Positions 1-5,291 of a stretch of 5,893 nucleotides of DNA are shown in pieces. The stretch lies in the NCBI GenBank assembly GCA_033722675.1, contig JAWVYO010000127.1, forward strand, positions 1 through 5,893. The letters run 5' to 3'. The position numbers and the translations under genes are program-made. Within the stretch, counting starts at the first letter, position 1; each line of letters begins with the position of its first letter. The notes under the pieces are model-generated. The model did not search any database and was not told the DNA's origin. It was given only the letters and a program-made list of their open reading frames with translations. This stretch comes from DATHYU01 sp033722675 (lineage in GTDB: Bacteria; Actinomycetota; Acidimicrobiia; Spongiisociales; UBA11373).

Positions 1-1089
1 CCCGGCGAAGAACTCGAGGACCTCTGCCGATATCGGAGCGGCGCCGCTGGCGAGGAACTTGACCTCGTCGAAGCCCAGCGCCTCCTGCAGCTTGCCGTGC
101 ACGAGCTTCCCGGCGAGGCCGTGCTGGAGCTTGAGGAGCCCGGTCGGCGAGCTGCCCTCGTTGCGGAGGTGGGCCACCGTGCGCCCCACGTTCTGAGCCC
201 AGTCGGCGATCTTCGCCTTCACGCCCGACGCCTTCCCCAGCTCGGTGGCGACGCCGGCGTGGAACTTCTCCCACACCCGCGGCACCGCGAAGAAGTACGT
301 GGGGCGGACCTCCTTGATGTTCTCGGCGAGATCGTCGATCGACTCCGCGTAGTGCACCTGGCCGCCCCGGGTGATCGGGATGTGGATGGTGAACATCTGC
401 TCGGCGATGTGGCTGAGCGGCAGGTACGAGATGCCGCGGTCCTCGGGCTCGATCTCGACGATGCCGCGCGCTGCGTCGGAGGTCCACGTCAGGTTCTCGT
501 GGGTGAGCATGACGCCCTTGGGCGGTCCGGTGGTGCCGGAGGTGTAGATGAGCGTGGCCAACCCCTCGGGCTTCAAGCCCTCGAGGCGGGCCGTGAAGTC
601 GGCGTCGTCGACGTCGTCGGCCAGGGCCAGGAAGGCCTCCCAGGTGAAGATCGACTCGTCGTCGTGGGCCGGGGTGCCCTCCATGGTCACGATCGTGCGG
701 AGCCGGGGCAGCCGATCGCGGACCTCGAGCACCTTCGCCAGCTGTTCCTCGTTCTCCACGAGGATGACCGGCGCCTCGGCGTGTCCGGTGATGTACTCGA
801 CCTCCTCGGGCGAGTTCGTCGTGTAGATCCCGGCAGGGGCGCCGCCGATCGCCATCGTGGCGACGTCGAACACGACCCACTCCGGCCGATTGAATCCGAG
901 GATCGTCGTCACCTGGTCGGGCTGCACGCCGAGGGCGATGAGGGCCTTGCCCGCTCGCCGGACGAGGTCGGCGTACTCGCCCCACGACGAGGCCACCCAC
1001 GACCCGTCGCGCTTGGCGTGGTAGGCCGGTCGTCCGGGCATCTGCTCGGCGCGACGGAACAGTCGGGCGGGGATCGTGTCGGCTGCCAC
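1..1089 (-). CDS. Long-chain acyl-CoA synthetase, bubblegum-like (N-terminal 363 residues; C-terminus beyond window)
   Basis: Translating the minus strand from GTG at 1089 gives one open frame that leaves the window at base 1. The protein is an AMP-forming fatty acyl-CoA synthetase: it adenylates a fatty acid with ATP and transfers it to CoA in the cytosol or at the membrane. Seen directly: the ATP-binding P-loop YTSGTTGPPKGVMLTHEN at residues 182-199, SYLPLSHIAEQM from about 221, RPTYFFAVPRVWEKF, and LASGAAPIS at 346-354. The spacing, the TTNSPEEVEYI segment and the LQEALGF segment before SGAAP resemble the bubblegum (ACSBG) branch more than short-chain acyl-CoA synthetases. The family is usually about 600 residues, so the hinge and the C-terminal catalytic Lys lie outside the window. 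A GGAGG stands 5 nt before the GTG and supports this start. The PqqB-like gene lies 72 bp upstream on the same strand, so co-transcription is possible. Substrate chain length cannot be read from the sequence. Confidence 0.93.
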   Translation of the reverse strand, partial: MAADTIPARLFRRAEQMPGRPAYHAKRDGSWVASSWGEYADLVRRAGKALIALGVQPDQVTTILGFNRPEWVVFDVATMAIGGAPAGIYTTNSPEEVEYITGHAEAPVILVENEEQLAKVLEVRDRLPRLRTIVTMEGTPAHDDESIFTWEAFLALADDVDDADFTARLEGLKPEGLATLIYTSGTTGPPKGVMLTHENLTWTSDAARGIVEIEPEDRGISYLPLSHIAEQMFTIHIPITRGGQVHYAESIDDLAENIKEVRPTYFFAVPRVWEKFHAGVATELGKASGVKAKIADWAQNVGRTVAHLRNEGSSPTGLLKLQHGLAGKLVHGKLQEALGFDEVKFLASGAAPISAEVLEFFAG

Positions 1090-1094
1090 CGGTA

Positions 1095-1099
1095 CCTCC
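1095..1099 (-). promoter_or_regulatory. Ribosome binding site of the acyl-CoA synthetase
   Basis: On the minus strand GGAGG is followed by 5 nt (TACCG) and the GTG at 1089. This decides the GTG start. It contrasts with the PqqB-like, CapA, DJ-1 and photolyase genes, which have no comparable site. Confidence 0.75.
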
Positions 1100-1124
1100 G
1101 AAAAGGGGAAGACGCTGTGAGGGA

Positions 1125-1130
1125 ATCGTA
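1125..1130 (-). promoter_or_regulatory. Possible -10 box (TACGAT) for the acyl-CoA synthetase
   Basis: TACGAT on the minus strand fits the actinobacterial TANNNT -10 pattern. Transcription starting about 7 nt downstream would give a leader of about 29 nt that contains the GGAGG site. No convincing -35 element is seen at 16-18 bp; that region is instead occupied by a GC-rich hairpin. The assignment is tentative. Confidence 0.35.
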
Positions 1131-1134
1131 CACT

Positions 1135-1159
1135 CCGCCCGGAGAGGATCCTCCGGCGG
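1135..1159 (-). terminator. GC-rich hairpin just past the PqqB-like stop codon; possible weak terminator
   Basis: A core stem pairs 1139-1144 with 1151-1156 (6 bp, loop AGGATC). Beyond a one-base bulge, 1135-1137 pair with 1157-1159. The hairpin starts within 3 nt of the TGA that ends the PqqB-like gene (1164-1162, minus strand). No U-tract follows, so it is not a classical intrinsic terminator. It may attenuate or process the transcript ahead of the acyl-CoA synthetase, or be chance in GC-rich DNA. Confidence 0.25.
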
Positions 1160-1161
1160 GC

Positions 1162-2016
1162 TCAGAGGCTGAGGGTCATCCCGTCGACCGCGATCTCGAA
1201 ACCCGCATCGACCACCGTCGCCGCCTCCGGGGAGCCTGGATCCGCCGCGGGGTTCGTGTGGTTGAGGTGGGTGAGGATCAGGCGACGATCCTCGGCCAGG
1301 TGACCGAAGCGCTCCAGCGTGTCGGGGATCGGTGGATGCGGAATGTCCTCGCCCCGGCGGCCGGGAACCTCGTCGAGATCCCAGAACGTGGCGTCGAGGA
1401 GCGCCACCTCGTGACGAGCGATCGTCTCCTCCGCCTCCGGCCAGTCCTCCCAGCGGTCGATGTCGGGGACGTAGAGCACCCGGCCCGCGATCGACACGGC
1501 GACGGCGTCGGTGTATTCGTGGCGGTGCGGGACCGACAACAACTCGACCTCGAGCCCCGGCAGCGCCTCGACGGTCACCGGCGCCGTGTGGGCCCGGAGA
1601 CGCACGTGACCCTCCTCGACGAGCAGCCGCCACGGCGCGTTGGAGACGAGGAACCCCGCCATCGGCTGGGTGACGTGGCAGGGGATCGCCTCGGTCGCCG
1701 CCGCCTCACGCCCGAAGAAGGCCAGCCCCAGGTAGTGGCCGATGTGCCCGTGCGTGAGCACGACGGCGTCCACCGGTGGCGACGAGCCCGGACGAGCGGC
1801 GTACGCCGCGATCCCGTGGAGCCGCGCCTCCTGGATCCGGAGGTCTGGCGACGCGTCGACGAGAAGCGTCCCCCCGTCGTCGTCGACCACGGCGATCGAG
1901 GCGGCCGTGCGCCCCAGCGCCGGGTCGTGGCGGGCGCGGTGGGACACACCGGAACGGGCCCCGAACTGCGGGAGCCCGCCGTCCTGACCGGATCCGAGTA
2001 CGACGACCGTGGGCAT
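1162..2016 (-). CDS. PqqB-like metallo-beta-lactamase-fold protein (stand-alone, 284 aa)
   Basis: The chosen ATG at 2016 yields a protein opening with MPTVVVLGSGQDGGLPQFG, the PqqB-type N-terminus; an open extension upstream is only antisense to the CapA gene. Family hallmarks seen: SGQDGGLPQ at 9-17, LTHGHIGHYLGL at 87-98, SVPHRHEYTD at 161-170, YVPDIDRWEDW at 182-192, LLDATFWD at 206-213 and LTHLNHTNP at 248-256. True PqqB acts in PQQ cofactor synthesis and has been reported to hydroxylate the glutamate-tyrosine precursor. Two features set this protein apart. It has a single Cys (C113), so the Cys cluster that follows GFPQ in classical PqqB is absent. Its metal motif reads H89-G-H91-I-G-H94, with Gly where the MBL consensus HxHxDH has Asp. 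No pqqA, pqqC, pqqD or pqqE is visible in the window. I call it PqqB-like of unknown substrate. No Shine-Dalgarno site precedes it; a TAGGTT box lies 7 nt before the ATG. Confidence 0.9.
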   Translation of the reverse strand: MPTVVVLGSGQDGGLPQFGARSGVSHRARHDPALGRTAASIAVVDDDGGTLLVDASPDLRIQEARLHGIAAYAARPGSSPPVDAVVLTHGHIGHYLGLAFFGREAAATEAIPCHVTQPMAGFLVSNAPWRLLVEEGHVRLRAHTAPVTVEALPGLEVELLSVPHRHEYTDAVAVSIAGRVLYVPDIDRWEDWPEAEETIARHEVALLDATFWDLDEVPGRRGEDIPHPPIPDTLERFGHLAEDRRLILTHLNHTNPAADPGSPEAATVVDAGFEIAVDGMTLSL

Positions 2017-2029
2017 CGCCGCGAACCTA
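2017..2029 (-). promoter_or_regulatory. TANNNT box 7 nt before the PqqB-like ATG; candidate leaderless start
   Basis: On the minus strand TAGGTT (2029-2024) is followed by CGCGGCG and the ATG at 2016. A -10 hexamer at this distance would put the transcript start at or next to the A of ATG, giving a leaderless mRNA, which is common in actinobacteria. There is no SD-like purine run in between. No good -35 hexamer is seen; the corresponding stretch lies inside the inverted repeat 2030-2055. Confidence 0.4.
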
Positions 2030-2055
2030 GTCGGCGGCTGCCTCCGTCCGCCGAC
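2030..2055. repeat. Perfect 8-bp inverted repeat in the divergent intergenic region; candidate operator
   Basis: GTCGGCGG (2030-2037) and CCGCCGAC (2048-2055) are exact reverse complements separated by 10 bp. The dyad occupies the space between the proposed -10 box of the PqqB-like gene and where its -35 should be, and lies upstream of the proposed CapA promoter. A dimeric regulator bound here would be placed to block the minus-strand promoter. Arms of this length can arise by chance in GC-rich DNA, so this is a candidate only. Confidence 0.4.
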
Positions 2056-2080
2056 ACGGTGCGCTGGGCGGACCGAACCC

Positions 2081-2109
2081 GTGACGGGCTCACCACGCAG
2101 TGTTACCGT
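2081..2109 (+). promoter_or_regulatory. Sigma-70-type promoter for the CapA lipoprotein gene
   Basis: GTGACG (2081-2086) matches TTGACA at 4 of 6 positions and is separated by exactly 17 bp from TACCGT (2104-2109), a TANNNT -10 box. The ATG follows 10 nt later, so the leader would be only a few nucleotides. No Shine-Dalgarno site is present between box and ATG. Confidence 0.5.
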
Positions 2110-2119
2110 CACGAGCACG

Positions 2120-3169
2120 ATGCGTGGCATCACGTGGGCGCTGCCCCTCCTGCTCCTGGCCTCCTCCTGCGCCCTCGGCGCCGGGGTCCCACCGGCGCGC
2201 ACCCCGCCCTCGGCGGCACCGGCACCCGCGGTGGAGGCGGACGTGACGACGACCACCGCCGTCGCCGCATCCACCACGACCACCTCGACCACCACGACGA
2301 CGACCACGGCCCCGAAGCAGCGGATCGTCGTCCGGGGCACCGGCGACGTGAACCTCGATCCCGACTACACCACCGGGCTGCGAGCCAACGGATACGCCCA
2401 CGCCTGGAGCGGTCTCGAAGGGCTCTTCGCCGAGGACGATCTCACCATCGTGAATCTCGAGTGCTCCCCCTCCCCCCTCGGCACCCCGGCCTGGAAACAG
2501 TTCGTCTTCCGGTGCCCCGACGGCCTGGACGAGATGCGCGACGCCGGCGTCGACGTCGCCAACCTCGCCAACAACCACGGTCAGGACTACGGGAAGGAGG
2601 CGATGCTCGACGGGCGGCGCCGCCTCCTCGACGCCGGGATCCTGCCCGTCGGGGTGGGCGACGACGTCGCCGGGGCCAATGCCCCGGCCATCGTCGAGGT
2701 GGGTGGGTGGACGATCGCCGTCGTCGGACTCGGCGGCGTGGTGCCCGACCCCGGCTGGTTCGCCACGGAGACCTCGCCCGGCATGTCCGACGGTGACGAC
2801 GTCGGGTCGATGGTGGCCGCCGTGCGCCGCGCCGACGAACTCGCCGATCTGGTGTTCGTCACCATCCACTGGGGGGTCGAACTCGACACCCGGCCCCGCC
2901 AGGAGGACGTCGAACGTGCCCGGGCGATGATCGCCGCCGGGGCGGACGGGATCTTCGGGCATCACTCCCATCGGCTGAATCCCCTGGAGTACGTCGACGG
3001 CGTGCCCGTCGCCTGGGGCCTCGGCAACTTCGTGTGGCCCCGACAATCCGACGCCAGCGCCACGACCGCCGTCGCCGAGATCGTCGTGGAGCCCGACGGC
3101 TCCACCTCCGCCCGCCTCATCCCGGCCTTCATCGTCGAATCGGGACATCCGGTCCTCGTCGACCGCTGA
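2120..3169 (+). CDS. CapA-domain lipoprotein (poly-gamma-glutamate capsule CapA family), 349 aa
   Basis: The ATG at 2120 gives a proper lipoprotein signal: MRGITWALPLLLLASSC with Cys17 as predicted acylation site. The frame stays open upstream to a GTG at 2009, but that start would bury the signal peptide and overlap the divergent start codon. Residues 43-63 form a Thr-rich linker, followed by a CapA (PGA_cap, calcineurin-like) domain from about 68 to 340. Seen motifs: GTGDVNLD at 73-80, NLECSPSPLG at 112-121, ANLANNHGQDYG at 147-158, IHWGVELD at 249-256, GIFGHHSHRLNPLE at 277-290 and GLGNFVW at 300-306. The Asp, Asn and His residues (D76, N152, H153, H250, H282, H284) are in the usual places for the metal site. 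The protein should sit on the outer face of the membrane. CapA proteins are linked to poly-gamma-glutamate export, but no capB or capC partner is visible, so a capsule role is not supported; many solitary members have unknown function. The DJ-1 gene starts 21 nt downstream. Confidence 0.93.
   Translation: MRGITWALPLLLLASSCALGAGVPPARTPPSAAPAPAVEADVTTTTAVAASTTTTSTTTTTTTAPKQRIVVRGTGDVNLDPDYTTGLRANGYAHAWSGLEGLFAEDDLTIVNLECSPSPLGTPAWKQFVFRCPDGLDEMRDAGVDVANLANNHGQDYGKEAMLDGRRRLLDAGILPVGVGDDVAGANAPAIVEVGGWTIAVVGLGGVVPDPGWFATETSPGMSDGDDVGSMVAAVRRADELADLVFVTIHWGVELDTRPRQEDVERARAMIAAGADGIFGHHSHRLNPLEYVDGVPVAWGLGNFVWPRQSDASATTAVAEIVVEPDGSTSARLIPAFIVESGHPVLVDR
2246..2308 (+). repeat. Threonine-rich low-complexity tract (linker of the CapA lipoprotein)
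   Basis: Codons for residues 43-63 encode 15 Thr of 21 residues, mostly ACC/ACG, giving runs of alternating CCA and CGA triplets. The tract forms a flexible spacer between the lipidated Cys and the catalytic domain. Thr-rich stalks of this kind are frequent in actinobacterial surface lipoproteins and may be O-glycosylated (inference). Simple-repeat DNA of this type tends to vary in length between strains. Confidence 0.8.
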
Positions 3170-3178
3170 CCGGCCTGC

Positions 3179-3184
3179 CACACT
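3179..3184 (+). promoter_or_regulatory. -10-like box (CACACT) 6 nt before the DJ-1/PfpI ATG
   Basis: CACACT is one base off the TANNNT pattern and stands 6 nt before the ATG at 3191. The 21 nt gap after the CapA stop has no Shine-Dalgarno site. Either the gene has its own leaderless transcript or it is translated by coupling from the CapA message; no -35 element is evident. Confidence 0.25.
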
Positions 3185-3190
3185 CTCGGG

Positions 3191-3778
3191 ATGCCGACCA
3201 TCGGGATCCTGCTGTTCGACGGAGCCGAGGAGCTCGACTGGGCCGGCCCCTGGGAGGTGCTCGCCGCCTGGGCGCAGGGCTGGCCCGAGGACGAGGTGAC
3301 GGTGTTCACGTTCGCCCGCACCGACGGAGTGATCACGTGCGCGAAGGGGCTGCGGGTGCTCCCCGACCGCACCTGGGACGACCTCCCACCACTGGATGTC
3401 GTCCTGGTGCCGGGCGGCGTCGGGACGCGCACGCTCGTCGGCAACCGATCGATCGCCCGGTGGCTGCGCCGGCTCCGCGACGACGGCGTCCTCATGACGA
3501 GCGTGTGCACCGGGTCGCTGCTCTTCGCCGACGCCGGGTTGCTGGACGCTCGTCCGGCCACGACCCACTGGGGCAGCCTCGACTACCTGGCCCAGCTCGG
3601 CGCCGGCATCGAGGTGCGGCCCGACGACCGCTTCGTCGACTCCGGGAGTGTGATCACCGCCGCGGGCGTCTCGGCGGGCATCGACATGGCCCTGCACCTC
3701 GTCGTCCGGCTCCACTCGCCAGACCGCGCCCGCGACGTGCGGCGGTACATCCAGTACGACCCCGACCCGCCGGTCTAG
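3191..3778 (+). CDS. DJ-1/PfpI family protein, isonitrile hydratase (InhA)-like, 195 aa
   Basis: A single DJ-1/PfpI (class I glutamine amidotransferase-like) domain fills the protein. Seen: IGILLFDGAEELDWAGPWEV at 4-23, VVLVPGGVGTRTLVGN at 70-85, the nucleophile elbow SVCTGSLLFADAGLL at 104-118 with Cys106, then ATTHW at 123-127 and TAAGVSAGIDMALHLV at 156-171. Asp16 lies where DJ-1 has its acidic partner of the reactive Cys (Glu18 in human DJ-1) and where isonitrile hydratase has its catalytic Asp17. The acid-plus-Cys pair, ATTHW and lack of the AraC-type DNA-binding domain found in GlxA-like regulators favour an InhA-like enzyme. Isonitrile hydratase converts isonitriles to N-formamides; other relatives act on glyoxals or have no known substrate, so the reaction is not established. 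It is probably cytosolic. The photolyase starts 31 nt downstream, suggesting shared expression in stress. The gene ends with TAG. Confidence 0.9.
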   Translation: MPTIGILLFDGAEELDWAGPWEVLAAWAQGWPEDEVTVFTFARTDGVITCAKGLRVLPDRTWDDLPPLDVVLVPGGVGTRTLVGNRSIARWLRRLRDDGVLMTSVCTGSLLFADAGLLDARPATTHWGSLDYLAQLGAGIEVRPDDRFVDSGSVITAAGVSAGIDMALHLVVRLHSPDRARDVRRYIQYDPDPPV

Positions 3779-3797
3779 GTAGCGCCGCCGCCGTCCA

Positions 3798-3803
3798 TAC
3801 GCT
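3798..3803 (+). promoter_or_regulatory. -10-like box (TACGCT) 6 nt before the photolyase ATG; candidate leaderless start
   Basis: TACGCT fits TANNNT and is followed by CGGGAC and ATG at 3810. The spacing would place the transcript start on the A of ATG. No SD-like sequence occurs in the 31 nt gap after the DJ-1 stop. No clear -35 hexamer is seen. Confidence 0.35.
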
Positions 3804-3809
3804 CGGGAC

Positions 3810-5291
3810 ATGGACACGCTCTGGATCCTCGGCGACCAGCTGAACCGGTCGTTCGCGGGCTTCGACGACGTCGCCCCCGACAGCCACCGCATCCTCATGG
3901 TGCGGAGCGACACCAAGCTCTCGGGGACGTGGCACCGCCAGCGACTCCATCTCGTCCTCACCGCCATGCGACGCTTCGCCGACGAACTCCGCGACGAGGG
4001 GTTCGAGGTCGACGAGCGGGCCGCACCGTCGCTCGCCGACGGGCTGGCGGCCCATCGGGAGGAGTTCGAACCGGACACGGTGCGGGTGATGGAACCCGCG
4101 TCGTGGGACGGCCTCCGTCTCGTCGAGGACCTCGACTGCGACGTCGTGCGCTCCAACCAGTTCCTGTGCCACTACGACGACTTCGCCGACTGGGCCGAGG
4201 ACCGCAAGCGTCTCCGGCACGAGGACTTCTACCGGTGGCAGCGCCGCCGGCTGGGCTTCCTCATGGACGGCGACGACCCGGTGGGCGGCGAGTGGAACTT
4301 CGACGCCGAGAACCGTGATCCGCCCCCCGACGGCGACGTCCCATGGCCGGCCCGAAAGCGGTTCGACCTCGACGACGTGGACCGTTCGGTCCTCGACGGG
4401 CTGCCCGACGACGCGTGGGGAGCCGATCCCGAAGGGTGGTGGCCGACGTCACGAGACCAGGCGCTCCAGCGGCTCGAGGAGTTCGTCGGCGGTGTGCTCC
4501 CCCACTTCGGCCCCTTCCAGGACGCCATGCTCGGCGACGATTGGCACCTGGCCCACTCGCTCCTCTCCCCTGCTCTCAACATCGGCCTCCTGACCCCCGA
4601 CGAGGTGTGTGACGCCGTGGAGGAGGCGTACCGGGAGGGAGGCGTCCCGATCGAGTCGGCCGAGGGCTTCATCCGCCAGGTCATCGGGTGGCGTGAGTAC
4701 GTGTGGGGGCTCTACTGGCTCTGGATGCCCGACTACCGCGACGAGAACGCGTTCGGGGCCGACGGGCCGCTTCCCGCGGCGTTCACCGGAGCCGACACCG
4801 GGATGGCGTGCCTCGCCGCCACCATGGAGAACGTCCGCGACCGGGCCTACGGCCACCACATCGAACGGCTCATGGTGCTCGGCAACCTGGCCCTCCTCTC
4901 GGGCGTCGAGCCGAAGGCCATGGTGGACTGGATGTGGCGGTCCTTCGTGGACGGAGCCGAATGGGTCATGCTCCCCAACGTCATCGGAATGGCGCTCCAC
5001 GCCGACGGCGGACGGATGGCCACCAAGCCCTATGCGGCCTCGGGCGCCTACATCGACCGCATGAGCGACCACTGCGGGGACTGCCGCTACGACCCGAAGC
5101 AGCGGTCCGGCGAGGACGCCTGCCCGTTCACGGCGCTCTACTGGGACTTCCTGGCGCGCAACCGGGAGATGCTGGCGGACAACCACCGGATGGGCCTGCA
5201 GCTGAAGAACCTGGAACGCATCGACGACCTCGACGGCGCCCGTTCACGGGCCGCCGAGGTCGTCGACGGTCTCATCGAGGGGACGGTCTAG
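3810..5291 (+). CDS. Iron-sulfur photolyase/cryptochrome, prokaryotic (6-4) photolyase type (FeS-BCP), 493 aa
   Basis: This is a cryptochrome/photolyase-family protein of the deoxyribodipyrimidine photolyase-related class, whose characterised members use FAD, a lumazine antenna and a [4Fe-4S] cluster to repair (6-4) photoproducts with light. It opens with WILGDQLN (5-12) and continues with WHRQRLHLVLTAMRRFADEL (41-60) in the antenna domain. The helical FAD domain includes GFIRQVIGWREYVWGLYW (286-303) and AYGHHIERLMVLGN (346-359). Four Cys, C334, C422, C425 and C438, match the spacing of the cluster ligands C350, C438, C441 and C454 of Agrobacterium PhrB with a constant offset of 16. That offset also places H349/H350 on PhrB H365/H366, W374 on W390, Y408 on Y424 and Y414 on Y430. 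PhrB W342 has no Trp counterpart here: the site is Thr326 or Phe325. Length is close to PhrB (about 507). The gene is last in the plus-strand set and its TAG overlaps the stop of the convergent gene. Repair specificity is inferred from family. Confidence 0.95.
   Translation: MDTLWILGDQLNRSFAGFDDVAPDSHRILMVRSDTKLSGTWHRQRLHLVLTAMRRFADELRDEGFEVDERAAPSLADGLAAHREEFEPDTVRVMEPASWDGLRLVEDLDCDVVRSNQFLCHYDDFADWAEDRKRLRHEDFYRWQRRRLGFLMDGDDPVGGEWNFDAENRDPPPDGDVPWPARKRFDLDDVDRSVLDGLPDDAWGADPEGWWPTSRDQALQRLEEFVGGVLPHFGPFQDAMLGDDWHLAHSLLSPALNIGLLTPDEVCDAVEEAYREGGVPIESAEGFIRQVIGWREYVWGLYWLWMPDYRDENAFGADGPLPAAFTGADTGMACLAATMENVRDRAYGHHIERLMVLGNLALLSGVEPKAMVDWMWRSFVDGAEWVMLPNVIGMALHADGGRMATKPYAASGAYIDRMSDHCGDCRYDPKQRSGEDACPFTALYWDFLARNREMLADNHRMGLQLKNLERIDDLDGARSRAAEVVDGLIEGTV
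5288..5291. other. Shared CTAG: overlapping stop codons of two convergent genes
   Basis: The palindrome CTAG supplies TAG on the plus strand (5289-5291, photolyase) and TAG on the minus strand (5290-5288, membrane protein). The coding regions therefore overlap tail to tail by 4 bp. I see no hairpin with a T-tract on either side, so both transcripts probably run into the opposite gene. Confidence 0.9.

Noticed and set aside
1162..2016. Calling the gene pqqB and inferring PQQ synthesis
   Set aside because: The Cys cluster of PqqB is missing, the metal motif differs, and no other pqq gene is in the window.
2009..2119. Earlier GTG start for the CapA gene
   Set aside because: It would put 37 residues before the lipoprotein signal peptide and overlap the divergent gene's start codon. 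The ATG at 2120 has a matching promoter and a standard signal peptide.
2017..2340. N-terminal extension of the PqqB-like frame up to 2340
   Set aside because: The 108 extra codons are antisense to the CapA signal and Thr tract (giving a Val run). The family N-terminus begins at the ATG at 2016.
97..2796. An 899-codon open frame on the plus strand
   Set aside because: It is antisense to the acyl-CoA synthetase and PqqB-like genes and then runs out of frame through CapA. Its product is Arg/Gly/Asp-rich with no domain, as expected for shadow frames in high-GC3 DNA.
3191..3778. GlxA-type AraC regulator
   Set aside because: The protein stops after the DJ-1/PfpI domain at 195 residues, with no helix-turn-helix domain in this or a neighbouring frame.
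2090..4156. A 688-codon open frame on the minus strand
   Set aside because: It is antisense to the CapA, DJ-1 and photolyase genes, all of which have clear family motifs. The translation is low-complexity and has no recognisable domain.
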